This document shows positions 42,280-50,705 of a stretch of DNA of 64,000 bases, in pieces. This stretch comes from Pseudogracilibacillus sp037071985 (lineage in GTDB: Bacteria > Bacillota > Bacilli > Bacillales > Amphibacillaceae): contig NZ_JAXHDF010000001.1 in the NCBI RefSeq assembly GCF_037071985.1, positions 310,001-374,000 on the forward strand. Direction: 5' to 3'. A model generated the notes under the pieces. The model had not been told where the DNA came from. It did no database searches and saw nothing but the letters and a program-made list of their open reading frames with translations. A program made the position numbers and the translations under genes. Positions within the stretch are counted from its first letter, which is position 1. Every line of letters begins with the position of its first letter.

Positions 42280-43077
42280 CTACTCTCTGTGCTCTACTTC
42301 TTCTTCAATATTATGATTTGGCTGAATAAGTACTTCTACCCGACGGTTTATTGCCCGATTTTTTTCATTATTATTTTCAACTACTGGACGAAACTCTCCA
42401 TAACCTCTTGCACTGAAGTATTTAGGATCCACATCTGAATTGTCTAGAAGTAAATACATGAATTGAATAGCCCGCATTGAACTAAGTTCCCAGTTTGATG
42501 CGTATTCCTGATTATGCACTGGTCGATCATCTGCATGCCCATTAATTACTACTTCATGGGGTGGATCCGTATTTAAAAAAGCAGCAATTTCTTTGGCTAT
42601 ATCGATCCCTTGTTTTTTTACTTTAGCACTTCCCGAATCAAACGTTATATCTGTCCTTACAGTAATAAGCAAGCCTTCTGATGTTAGTTTGGTACCTAAA
42701 GTTTCAGTTAAACTATTTGTTGCAATATATGTTTCTATACTTTCTTGGATTGCTTTTAACTCTTCATATTCTCTTAATTGAACAGAATCCTCTTTGGATG
42801 CTTCTTCCTCTTTGTCTCTGTCCTCTTCTTTTCCCTCTAAATCAACAGGGTCCTTCTCAGGAACAATACTTACAGCTTGATCCATGATACCTGATCCACT
42901 GTTAAATTCCGTTTTAAAAATATAAGCCAACTGTTCAAACTTTTTAACGTCAATTTCACTCATAGCAAATAGTACAATAAACAGAGCTAGTAATAGTGTG
43001 AGCATGTCTGCATACGGAAGCAACCAGGATTCATCTGTTTTTGCTTCGTTGTCTTTATTTCGTTTCCTCCGCGACAT
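42280..43077 (-). CDS. motB: Flagellar motor stator protein MotB
   Basis: A 265-residue stator subunit. One N-terminal helix carries the essential D24 in LPYADMLTLLLALF. A low-complexity acidic linker (about residues 80-110) leads to an OmpA-like peptidoglycan-binding domain with INGHADDRPV, NWELSSMRA and NRAINRRVEVLI. With MotA it forms the ion channel that drives the flagellum. Overall it is nearer MotB than MotS, but whether H+ or Na+ is used cannot be decided here. It overlaps motA by 23 nt. Confidence 0.94.
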   Translation of the reverse strand: MSRRKRNKDNEAKTDESWLLPYADMLTLLLALFIVLFAMSEIDVKKFEQLAYIFKTEFNSGSGIMDQAVSIVPEKDPVDLEGKEEDRDKEEEASKEDSVQLREYEELKAIQESIETYIATNSLTETLGTKLTSEGLLITVRTDITFDSGSAKVKKQGIDIAKEIAAFLNTDPPHEVVINGHADDRPVHNQEYASNWELSSMRAIQFMYLLLDNSDVDPKYFSARGYGEFRPVVENNNEKNRAINRRVEVLIQPNHNIEEEVEHRE

Positions 43078-43873
43078 ACTCTCCCTCCTGTTCTACGCTG
43101 CTTTGTTGTTCCATATTAGCAATTTCTTTAGATGATAAATAAGAGCTTAGCTTGTCCTTAATAACAGCTGGTGACTCTCCAGTCGTGATGGATAAAATCC
43201 CTTCTACCATGATCTCTTTTATTTTTACTTCCTGCTTTGATTTTTGCCTTAATTTATTTGCAAATGGATGCCATAGAACGTATCCAGTAAAAATACCTAA
43301 TAGCGTAGCAATAAATGCTGCAGAAATAGCAGCTCCTAATAGATCCATATTCTCCATATTACCTAATGCTGCCACAAGTCCCACTACAGCCCCTAGCACA
43401 CCAAGGGTAGGAGCATACGTACCTGCCTGAGAGAAAACTTGCGCTCCTTCAGCATGTCTATTTTCCATTGCTGCAATTTTCTCCATGAGGACATCCCGTA
43501 TAAAATCCGGGTTCTGTCCGTCTACAGCCATTTGTAAACCTGAATTTAAAAATGGATCATCGATCTCTTCCATACTTCCTTCTAGGGACAACAAGCCTTC
43601 TCTTCTTGTCTGCTCGGCCCAAAGAGTAAAACGGTCTATTAACTCATATACATTTATTTCATTTTTTTCTATAAAAAGAATTTTAAATAGCGCAGGAATA
43701 TTTTTAATTATGCGAGTTGGAAAGGCAATTAATACAGATGCAGCCGTACCAACAATGATGATTAAAAATGCTGCTGGATTAAGTAAAGTAACTATTGGAA
43801 CACCTTTTAAAACCATACCTACACCAATTGCTATAAATCCTAATATAATTCCTATAACTGAAGTCTTATCCAC
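43055..43873 (-). CDS. motA: Flagellar motor stator protein MotA
   Basis: A 272-residue, four-helix stator protein very like B. subtilis MotA: it starts MDKTSVIGIILGF and has QAGTYAPTLGVLGAVVGL and GIFTGYVLWHPFANKL. The cytoplasmic loop with RREGLLSLE bears the charged residues that contact the rotor. The GTG start at 43873 has AGGAGG upstream. A sigma-D-like promoter precedes it. No other flagellar genes are nearby, as usual for motAB in Bacilli. Confidence 0.95.
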   Translation of the reverse strand: MDKTSVIGIILGFIAIGVGMVLKGVPIVTLLNPAAFLIIIVGTAASVLIAFPTRIIKNIPALFKILFIEKNEINVYELIDRFTLWAEQTRREGLLSLEGSMEEIDDPFLNSGLQMAVDGQNPDFIRDVLMEKIAAMENRHAEGAQVFSQAGTYAPTLGVLGAVVGLVAALGNMENMDLLGAAISAAFIATLLGIFTGYVLWHPFANKLRQKSKQEVKIKEIMVEGILSITTGESPAVIKDKLSSYLSSKEIANMEQQSSVEQEGEYVAEETK

Positions 43874-43939
43874 TTGAATCCTCCTAAAATTTACCTTGCC
43901 ACATTTTTTAATAAAATTATATAAATACAGTTACTATAT

Positions 43940-43966
43940 ATATCGGCAAATAGGCTTAAAGTATCA
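43940..43966 (-). promoter_or_regulatory. Sigma-D-type promoter of motAB
   Basis: The minus strand has GCCGATAT (43947-43940), a perfect match to the sigma-D -10 consensus, 15 bp after TGAT (43966-43963), a partial match to the -35 TAAA. It lies 67 nt before the motA start, as expected for a motility gene. Confidence 0.65.
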
Positions 43967-44064
43967 AGTGAATCTATGTGAAAAACAAAAAGTTACAATA
44001 ACGCCAATAATATGCTATATTTCTAAAGAGAAGTATCAATCGATCCACTGAAAGTAGGCTAAAG

Positions 44065-45300
44065 ATGAATTCAACTGTCAAATCACGTTCAAAAAAGCTT
44101 ATTGGAAAAGAAGATAATCAAACGGTCTATTCCATTTTATTCATTATTGCGATGTGTCATCTTTTAAATGATTCTCTGCAAGCAGTCATACCTGCTATGT
44201 TTCCTATATTAGAAAGTTCATTAGGTTTGACCTTTACCCAACTTGGCCTCATTGCATTTACTTTAAATATGGTTGCATCTGTTATGCAACCAGTTATTGG
44301 AATATATACGGATAAACGCCCCCTCCCTTATGCTCTTCCTATTGGGTTAACAAGTAGTATGCTCGGAATGTTAGGACTCGCATTTGCCCCAAATTTTGAA
44401 ATGATACTGATCAGCGTGTTCTTTATCGGGATAGGATCAGCTACTTTTCATCCTGAAGGGTCTCGAGTAGCATTTTTAGCTGCCGGACCGAGACGGGGAC
44501 TTTCACAGAGTATTTTTCAAGTAGGTGGAAATACCGGTCAAGCACTCGCACCTATCATCACAGCACTAATCTTAGTTCCACTTGGTCAATTTGGTGCAAT
44601 CTGGTTTACATTAGTTGCTGGATTGGCAGTATTATTTTTACTTTATATCGCTAAGTGGTATTCGACTCAAATGAACACATATACGCAACATCACAAAAAA
44701 GAAGCAATATCAAGGAATAATCATGCTCCGAAAAAAGCTATTATCAGCGCTTTAACGATCTTAATTTTCCTCGTCTTTGCACGATCTTGGTATCAAAGTG
44801 CGATATCAAACTTCTATGCTTTTTATGCCATTGATTTATACGATATTTCAATAGCTAAAGCACAATTATATATATTTACTTTTTTGTTTATGGGTGCAGT
44901 TGGTACTTTCTTTGGCGGTCCTTTAGCCGATCGCTTTGGAAAACGAAAGGTTATCCTATTTTCCTTAATAGCCCCAGCTCCATTGGCTATATTATTACCT
45001 TTTGTAAGTCAGTTTGTTGCCATTGCACTTTTATGTATCATTGGACTTTTATTAATGTCCAGCTTTTCTGTAACGGTTGTTTATGCCCAAGAATTAATAC
45101 CGGGGAAAATAGGTACCATGTCCGGGCTAATAGTCGGGCTTGCATTTGGTATGGGAGCAATAGGGTCTGTAGCACTTGGTTCACTTATTGACTGGATAGG
45201 TCTTTTTCCAACAATGATATTCGTTTCATTGCTTCCACTTCTTGGACTATTAACATTCTATCTTCCTAAGGACGAAAAAGTTGCGGAATGGTATGCGTAA
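44065..45300 (+). CDS. fsr: MFS exporter of the fosmidomycin-resistance (Fsr) family
   Basis: A 411-residue, 12-helix MFS protein. CHLLNDSLQAVIPAMFP in TM1 and GIGSATFHPEGSRVAF in TM4 are typical of Fsr proteins, as are GPRRGLSQSIFQVGGNTGQ and the central cytoplasmic loop. Fsr exports fosmidomycin in E. coli; the natural substrate here is unknown. The ribosome site (AAAGTAGG) is weak but correctly spaced. It stands alone between motA and an NDH-2-like gene. Confidence 0.88.
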   Translation: MNSTVKSRSKKLIGKEDNQTVYSILFIIAMCHLLNDSLQAVIPAMFPILESSLGLTFTQLGLIAFTLNMVASVMQPVIGIYTDKRPLPYALPIGLTSSMLGMLGLAFAPNFEMILISVFFIGIGSATFHPEGSRVAFLAAGPRRGLSQSIFQVGGNTGQALAPIITALILVPLGQFGAIWFTLVAGLAVLFLLYIAKWYSTQMNTYTQHHKKEAISRNNHAPKKAIISALTILIFLVFARSWYQSAISNFYAFYAIDLYDISIAKAQLYIFTFLFMGAVGTFFGGPLADRFGKRKVILFSLIAPAPLAILLPFVSQFVAIALLCIIGLLLMSSFSVTVVYAQELIPGKIGTMSGLIVGLAFGMGAIGSVALGSLIDWIGLFPTMIFVSLLPLLGLLTFYLPKDEKVAEWYA

Positions 45301-45404
45301 TTATTAAAGAAACTATTACATTTTCTAGTTTTTTCTTTGTGAATTTGGTAATCTTAAAAGTAGAACAATAATATTTTGACACACCAATTGTGGAGGTCAT
45401 TTTT

Positions 45405-46466
45405 ATGAAGAATTTAGTCATATTAGGTGGAGGCTATGGCGGAATAAAGGTGCTTACAGGACTTTTAGGTACTGCCTTACCAGAAGATTTACTTATTACT
45501 GTAGTAGATAAAAATCCATATCATTCTTACAAAACAGAATTCCATACGATTGTGGCAGGAACAGCCGCAGATATAGATGTAAGAACTGAATTTCCTTTAC
45601 ATGATCAAGTGCAGTATGAATTTGGAGAAGTTAGGTCAATTAATCTTGAAAACAAAGAGATCTATTTCCGAGATCGAAGTGCCGTTGTTACCTACGATTA
45701 TCTTGTTATTGCGTTAGGATGTGAAGATACGTATCACGGAATTGAAGGTGCCGAAGAATATACAGAAAGTGTACAAAGCTTTTCTAAAGCGAGACATACA
45801 GGCCTTGCTGTCGGTAACTTAAAAGCGTATGGAAAAATTTCGGTAGTTGGTGCAGGACTAAGTGGAATTGAAGTCGCTTCTGAAATTAGAGAAAGCAGAC
45901 CTGATTTAAACATTCGTTTATTAGATAGAGGTGGCTCTGTTTTACGTGCATTCGATCCAAAAATCCAAGCACATGTAGCAGATTGGTTCATTAGAAACGA
46001 TGTAGAGGTACTTCATCATGCAAACGTGGAATACGTTGAAAAAGATGGGGTTTGTAATAATGGAATTTGTTATGTGAACGACGTCACAATTTGGACTGCT
46101 GGTGTACAGCCCCATAAGATCGTTCGTGAGCTACCTTTTAAAAAAGATAACCAAAACAAAATTGTAGTAAATAAGTTTTTCCAAGTTCCGGGACAAGAAC
46201 AGATTTATGTGATAGGGGATAATGCTTCCTCCGTCCATTCACCAAGTGGACAATTAGCCGGACAACAAGGAGAACAAGTTGCTAGAATCTTGGAAGACAT
46301 TTTAGATGGAAGACAACCGAAAGAACCGAAAGAAATTAGATTAAGAGGAACACTCGGTTCGTTAGGAAAGTCAGATGGTTTTGGAAGTATGTTCCAACAA
46401 TCATTAACTGGTTTACTACCACGGCTTACAAAATCAGGAGTACTCTGGCTACAAAAACGACATTAA
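45405..46466 (+). CDS. NAD(P)/FAD-dependent oxidoreductase, NDH-2-like (YutJ/YumB type)
   Basis: A 353-residue flavoprotein with two dinucleotide-binding folds: GGGYGGIKVLTGL (FAD, residues 8-20) and VVGAGLSGIEVASEI (NADH). TIWTAGVQPHK and YVIGDNAS are the usual FAD-site motifs. It resembles type II NADH dehydrogenases such as YutJ, which feed electrons to menaquinone at the membrane, but it is shorter than Ndh of about 400 residues and ends soon after QQGEQVA. ATG 45405 follows GGAGGT; the upstream in-frame GTG at 45390 is part of that ribosome site. Confidence 0.82.
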   Translation: MKNLVILGGGYGGIKVLTGLLGTALPEDLLITVVDKNPYHSYKTEFHTIVAGTAADIDVRTEFPLHDQVQYEFGEVRSINLENKEIYFRDRSAVVTYDYLVIALGCEDTYHGIEGAEEYTESVQSFSKARHTGLAVGNLKAYGKISVVGAGLSGIEVASEIRESRPDLNIRLLDRGGSVLRAFDPKIQAHVADWFIRNDVEVLHHANVEYVEKDGVCNNGICYVNDVTIWTAGVQPHKIVRELPFKKDNQNKIVVNKFFQVPGQEQIYVIGDNASSVHSPSGQLAGQQGEQVARILEDILDGRQPKEPKEIRLRGTLGSLGKSDGFGSMFQQSLTGLLPRLTKSGVLWLQKRH

Positions 46467-46571
46467 AAATCAACTGGTTCGTACGATGCTCCAGTTAATA
46501 ACAGATGTATTATTATTCATTTAGTAAATGAACTGCAATATAAAATAGATAGCAAAAGTTACACTACAGCT

Positions 46572-46622
46572 AATTGGCTGGTATGAAGATGCTTTCAATC
46601 ACTCGTGCCAGTCAATTTTTAT
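46572..46622 (+). terminator. Terminator of the oxidoreductase gene
   Basis: AATTGGCTGG and CCAGTCAATT pair with one G-U, followed by TTTATATT, about 105 nt after the stop codon. Confidence 0.65.
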
Positions 46623-46850
46623 ATTATATGCCTCTTATTGAGCTGTTTCCCATCCATACATAACGTAGTTATAAACTCCTCTCCTTTTTTAAAAACTCCC
46701 TATTGCAAAGGATCGATTAACTTCGTTGATAGAATAAGGTAAGAGACGATTGGATTTCCTAATTTTACGTTTTCACAACTAAGCAGCTTACCTGCAGCGG
46801 CAGATTGATACAGTTCATTCCCTCTTATATGTTCCGACATGATTAAAACG

Positions 46851-46892
46851 AAAAAGGATGTTACTTTTATACGTGAACGACATCCTTTTTTG
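46851..46892. terminator. Terminator after lrgAB, bidirectional
   Basis: AAAAAGGATGT and ACATCCTTTTTT form a perfect stem with an 18-nt loop, just downstream of the lrgB stop. A- and U-runs on both sides allow use in either direction. Confidence 0.8.
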
Positions 46893-46906
46893 GTCTGTTT
46901 TTTTAT

Positions 46907-47596
46907 TCAAACAACTATCATTAAAATGTATGGAGTAATAATGGATACAAATACAGCGCTTAAAATCATTGCAATGGTGCTAATAGAACCTTCTAACGGA
47001 CTATTCTCTAATGCCCTTGCAGTTCCGATTGCATGAGAAGCCGATCCAAGTCCAACCCCGCGCCCTAAAGAGCTAGTAAGTTTAAACAACCGAAACGCAT
47101 ACGTACTAACCATTGCTCCCGAAATACCTGCAACCATAACAAAGACTGCCGCTAGCGTATCAATCCCTCCAAGCGATGAACTAATATCCATTGCTACAGG
47201 TGTCGTGACAGACTTTGGTATGATCGAGTAAAGAATTTCTTTGTCAAATCCCGCAAGTTTTGTAAGAATAACTCCAGATAAAACGCCTATACATGAACCA
47301 ATAAATGTTCCGACTAGCAGTGGTATAGCCAGTTTTTTTAATATTTCTCTATTTTCATATAGAGGATAAGCAAGGGCTACAACAGCAGGTCCTAAAAAAG
47401 CATTAATCCATACACCGCCTACCATATACGTATCATAAGAAATATTAAATAATAATAAAAACAAAACAATGAATAGCGTCGCAGTAGCCACAGGGAGTAA
47501 TAACGCGGTATAAAAACGTTGATAAAGCCACTTAGCAATGAGATAAGCTATTATAGTTCCAAAAATGACAGAGATAATGATGAACACTTCACTCAT
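46907..47596 (-). CDS. lrgB: LrgB-family membrane protein
   Basis: A 229-residue membrane protein of the LrgB/CidB family with about six to eight helices. VGGVWINAFLGPAVVALAYPLYENR and SSHAIGTARALE-type motifs (here GSASHAIGTARAL) are conserved. The LrgAB pair was described as controlling murein hydrolases and, more recently, as a pyruvate or glycolate-type carrier. Overlaps lrgA by 4 nt. The cytoplasmic regulator LytTR seen beside lrgAB in other species is absent here. Confidence 0.9.
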   Translation of the reverse strand: MSEVFIIISVIFGTIIAYLIAKWLYQRFYTALLLPVATATLFIVLFLLLFNISYDTYMVGGVWINAFLGPAVVALAYPLYENREILKKLAIPLLVGTFIGSCIGVLSGVILTKLAGFDKEILYSIIPKSVTTPVAMDISSSLGGIDTLAAVFVMVAGISGAMVSTYAFRLFKLTSSLGRGVGLGSASHAIGTARALENSPLEGSISTIAMILSAVFVSIITPYILMIVV

Positions 47597-47970
47597 TCGC
47601 TAACATCCCTTCTTTTGGCAAGCATTTGACTCGTTTTGCCCGAACTTATCATGACAATTATAGTACTGACAAATGTAATGACAATCAGCAGGATTCCTTT
47701 TCCTTTAAATAAATAATAATAATTTAATAGTCCAACAGTTGCAGGAATGAAAAATAAAACAAGATGTGTAATCATAAATCTAGCACCTTTTTCGATCCAG
47801 TTAGCTTTTAATAGACCAGTAGTTAATAAGATAAACATGAGAATAAGTCCAATGACACTCCCAGGGATGAACAAATTAAAATATTGTTGGATCCATGTGC
47901 CAATATAATATAGACCAAACAATAGTGCTATTTGAATAATCAGCTTCATAAGATGCAACAATATTTTCAC
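47593..47970 (-). CDS. lrgA: LrgA/CidA-family holin-like protein
   Basis: A 125-residue protein with four helices. YYIGTWIQQYFNLFIPGSVIGLILMF in the first half and FFIPATVGLLNYY in the second are LrgA/CidA signatures. It is thought to form membrane oligomers together with LrgB. ATG 47970 has GCGGTGA upstream; an internal ATG seven codons on is also possible. The methyltransferase gene is 16 nt upstream on the same strand. Confidence 0.9.
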   Translation of the reverse strand: MKILLHLMKLIIQIALLFGLYYIGTWIQQYFNLFIPGSVIGLILMFILLTTGLLKANWIEKGARFMITHLVLFFIPATVGLLNYYYLFKGKGILLIVITFVSTIIVMISSGKTSQMLAKRRDVSE

Positions 47971-47985
47971 CGCTTTCTATTACTT

Positions 47986-48615
47986 TTAGTTTCGATAAAT
48001 GACAAACTTCCCGTATTTACCATGATCACCTGCAACTTTAACTTTATTGATCATTTCAAAAGGCGTACTTACTCGTAAATATTCCTTAAATTCAGGTAGT
48101 GGATAATATAAAATAAGTTCTACTGTTCGACAATTCTCTTTTACAGATTTTAATATATTTGAAATAACTCGTTTAAAAATTTTTATTGAAAAAGGATTAA
48201 AGAAATAAAAACAATTATCATTTTCATCGATCTCATACTGTTCTGCTAAAGCATATTCCAAAGTAATTGGGGCTTTTATATGCTGACGCTTTTTTCTATA
48301 TGTACGTTTATTTTTCAGCACTTCTTCAAACGTTTTATCATGTGCTTCCACGCCTGTTACCGGAATGTTAAATTTATTATGAACATAAAAAGTAACTCTT
48401 CCCCGGCCACAGCCAAAATCCACCAGACGGTCATTTTTCTCGAAGGTATATAATTGAAATAATTTGTCTAAAGCCGAATATGGTGTCGCTTCATAACGAT
48501 TATATGCCGGTGTATTACTACCCCATTCTCTTAAACCTACCGTTCTAATTTGTAACTTACTATCTAATTTTCTTTCTGCCAATGATACTTTCTCCATTCC
48601 CATAATATTTGACAT
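47986..48615 (-). CDS. Class I SAM-dependent methyltransferase
   Basis: A 209-residue protein with the Rossmann-type motif I VDFGCGRGRVTFYVHN (about residues 65-80) and the acidic motif II VTGVEAHD. Motif IV is NCFYFFNPF, so an N-P-F replaces the N/D-PPY of DNA or RNA N-methylases. The substrate is unknown. The ATG at 48615 has no strong ribosome site; the internal ATG seven residues on (MEKVSLAERK) is a possible alternative start. It lies 16 nt before lrgA and could be cotranscribed. Confidence 0.78.
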   Translation of the reverse strand: MSNIMGMEKVSLAERKLDSKLQIRTVGLREWGSNTPAYNRYEATPYSALDKLFQLYTFEKNDRLVDFGCGRGRVTFYVHNKFNIPVTGVEAHDKTFEEVLKNKRTYRKKRQHIKAPITLEYALAEQYEIDENDNCFYFFNPFSIKIFKRVISNILKSVKENCRTVELILYYPLPEFKEYLRVSTPFEMINKVKVAGDHGKYGKFVIYRN

Positions 48616-48844
48616 TAAAAAACCCCTATCGCACTAGCAATAGAGTAACAAAGACACTATTAATCTATCATATTATATAAAAAATTTCATTGAAAGATGA
48701 TGCATGACCCCTATTCTATTAAATACATTGGTTCATTAGTAAGAATCATCTCATTTATTTATCATGAATTTCTAATCTTTCCCACATCTCAATTTAAGAA
48801 TCAAAAGGTACTATAAGTGAGTAAGTGCATATGGAGGTGAAAAT

Positions 48845-49609
48845 GTGGCTATTGAAATTTTTAACAGGAAAGAACTAAAATACCTCATCACTTTTGACCA
48901 ATACGAAAAATTAATGGAAACTATCTCCCCATACATGCGAGCGGATAAATATGGGATAGATGGTTTCTATACAGTGATGAGTCTTTACTTTGAAAGCCCA
49001 GACTTTCAAATCTATTATGAAACAAAAAACAAATTAAAGTTTCGTCAAAAACTCCGTTTACGTACCTATGATGATACAGATTTGAATGGAAATGCATTTT
49101 TTGAAATTAAACAAAAACATAAAAAAGTTGTCAACAAACGCAGAATGGTTTTACCCCTTGCTGAAGCTTATCGATATTTAGCCAACTCTGTCGAAGAAAA
49201 CATAGAAAGTTACGAAACTTCTAACCATCAAGTCTTTAAAGAAATTAATCATTTTCAACATCTGTATAATCTGCATCCTGAAATGATTATCAGCTATGAT
49301 CGAAAAGCACTTCATGGAATAAACAACTCTGATCTCCGGCTCACTTTTGATTTTAATTTACGATGCAGGGATGAGGATTTATTCCTTGAAAATGGATCAT
49401 ATGGTGAATTATTTATTGATCAAAATTTAATTGTCTTGGAGGTAAAGGTTACCGACAGTGTTCCTTTATGGTTATCCCGTATATTACAACAGTTAGAGTG
49501 TGAGCAACGGAGCGCTTCAAAGTATTGTACTAGTTTAGAACATCTGAGAGTAGAAACAGTTTCACAACGTATGTTAAAAGAAAATGTATTAATTGGAGGA
49601 GGAATTTAA
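48845..49609 (+). CDS. VTC-domain (polyphosphate polymerase-like) protein
   Basis: A 254-residue cytoplasmic protein with the VTC fold. FNRKELKYLI, SLYFESPDF, KLRLRTYD, FEIKQKHKKVVNKRR and LTFDFNLRCR supply the basic residues that line the triphosphate tunnel, and the late VLEVKVTDSVPLW supplies the acidic metal site. In yeast Vtc4 this domain makes polyphosphate from ATP; bacterial members are largely untested. GTG 48845 has GGAGGTG upstream. It is followed almost at once by DUF4956, a known partner. A CotH kinase gene, often third in this set, is not seen. Confidence 0.88.
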   Translation: MAIEIFNRKELKYLITFDQYEKLMETISPYMRADKYGIDGFYTVMSLYFESPDFQIYYETKNKLKFRQKLRLRTYDDTDLNGNAFFEIKQKHKKVVNKRRMVLPLAEAYRYLANSVEENIESYETSNHQVFKEINHFQHLYNLHPEMIISYDRKALHGINNSDLRLTFDFNLRCRDEDLFLENGSYGELFIDQNLIVLEVKVTDSVPLWLSRILQQLECEQRSASKYCTSLEHLRVETVSQRMLKENVLIGGGI

Positions 49610-49610
49610 A

Positions 49611-50291
49611 TTGGATCTACTAAATACTTTATTTACAACTACAACGGGGAGTGAATCTACAGTGACAATGGTTCTTCTAGCAATGATTATTGCAACGGTC
49701 TTAAGTTTAATCATTACAAAAGTATATCAAATTACGTTTACAGGAGAGCGGTATTCACAATCCTTTGTACACACTATTATTATGATGAGTGTAATCGTTT
49801 CTGTTGTCATGAATGTAATCAGTGGCAATGCAGGTGTAGCTTTTGGATTGTTTGCAGTATTTTCACTCATTAGATTTCGTAGTGCTGTGACAGATGCAAA
49901 GGATATAGCATATATCTTTTTTGGTCTATGCGTAGGAATGACAAGTGGGCTCTACCATTTTGATTTAGCGATTATCCTAACACTATTTGCAAGTTTCATA
50001 TTTTATCTGCTCTATAAAGTTCAATATGGGAAAGGCAAAGACACACAATTATTAAAAATTACTGTACCTGAAAATTTAAATTACGAGAACATGTTCGACT
50101 CTTTATTTAAAGAATTTACGGAAAGTTATAATCTTCGTCAAGTAGAAACTACTAATTTAGGAACGATGATTTTGTATACGTATGCTATCCGCATTAAAAA
50201 TAATGTTAGAGACCGAGAATTACTTGACCAACTTCGAGAGAAAAATGCAAATTTAAAAGTCTCGATTACCTACGTAAATAGCGAGGAATAG
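49611..50291 (+). CDS. DUF4956 membrane protein
   Basis: A 226-residue protein with about four helices in the first 140 residues, including SGNAGVAFGLFAVFSLIRFRS and DAKDIAYIFFGLCVGM, the conserved DUF4956 core, and a soluble tail. TTG 49611 is preferred because GGAGGAGG lies 8 nt before it; the in-frame TTG at 49593 would precede that site. It is coupled to the VTC gene (1-nt gap). The pair may make or move polyphosphate across the membrane; this is inference. Confidence 0.85.
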   Translation: MDLLNTLFTTTTGSESTVTMVLLAMIIATVLSLIITKVYQITFTGERYSQSFVHTIIMMSVIVSVVMNVISGNAGVAFGLFAVFSLIRFRSAVTDAKDIAYIFFGLCVGMTSGLYHFDLAIILTLFASFIFYLLYKVQYGKGKDTQLLKITVPENLNYENMFDSLFKEFTESYNLRQVETTNLGTMILYTYAIRIKNNVRDRELLDQLREKNANLKVSITYVNSEE

Positions 50292-50296
50292 AAACG

Positions 50297-50698
50297 AAGA
50301 GGTTGGGACAAAACAAAATAATAGATATGAAACACAAACACTAACTATTTCAAGTTAGCGAAAGAAATATACGGAGACTCCTGCCAGAAGAAAAGCCTCG
50401 ATAAGACCCTGAAAGGCGACAAATTTTGAAAGATTACAGACTAAAACCGCCCTTTGCGGGCAACGTCTGCATACCCCTTGCCGGGGCAGGAGGCTTATCA
50501 GCGCTGGCGGTAAAGGAGACACTGTGAAAGCAAGCGATAGTGCGGCTTGAACAGGTGTATTTGATGGGACGAACCTTGTGCAATCCCAGATGTCGCTCTT
50601 ATGCCAGTGGTGAAAGCGAAGTATATTTCTGTAGCGACTAGTATAAACGTAATCACTCGTGTTTCAATAACTCTTTCTAGCTTATGTCCCAACCTCTT
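50297..50698. repeat. 402-bp repeat element C with perfect 14-bp terminal inverted repeats
   Basis: The element is bounded by AAGAGGTTGGGACA (50297-50310) and TGTCCCAACCTCTT (50685-50698), perfect inverted repeats. Inside, on the minus strand, is the two-stem hairpin of regions A and B: GCAGAC/GTCTGT (outer), TGCCC/GGGCG (inner), loop GCAAA, preceded by CCGGCAAGGGGTATGC. GATAAG (50400-50405) and CTTATC (50494-50499) form an enclosing arm. The right half resembles 39340-39415. No convincing gene is present. It fills the whole gap between DUF4956 and htpG. Confidence 0.8.
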
Positions 50699-50705
50699 CT
50701 AATTA

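Larger units (their letters stand above)
46467..46906. other. Intergenic region with two terminators
   Basis: About 440 bp between convergent genes. It holds two hairpins, given separately. A 46-codon minus-strand frame at 46700-46840 lacks a ribosome site and was not accepted. Nothing else was recognised. Confidence 0.45.

Noticed and set aside
42256..42438. 60-codon hydrophobic plus-strand frame over the end of motB
   Set aside because: Antisense to the conserved OmpA-like domain of MotB; hydrophobicity is a by-product of that strand.
43485..43877. 130-codon antisense frame over motA
   Set aside because: motA has clear family motifs and a ribosome site; the antisense frame is a coding shadow.
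46700..46840. 46-codon minus-strand frame
   Set aside because: No ribosome site, starts inside the lrg terminator region, and no recognisable motif; at most a gene remnant.
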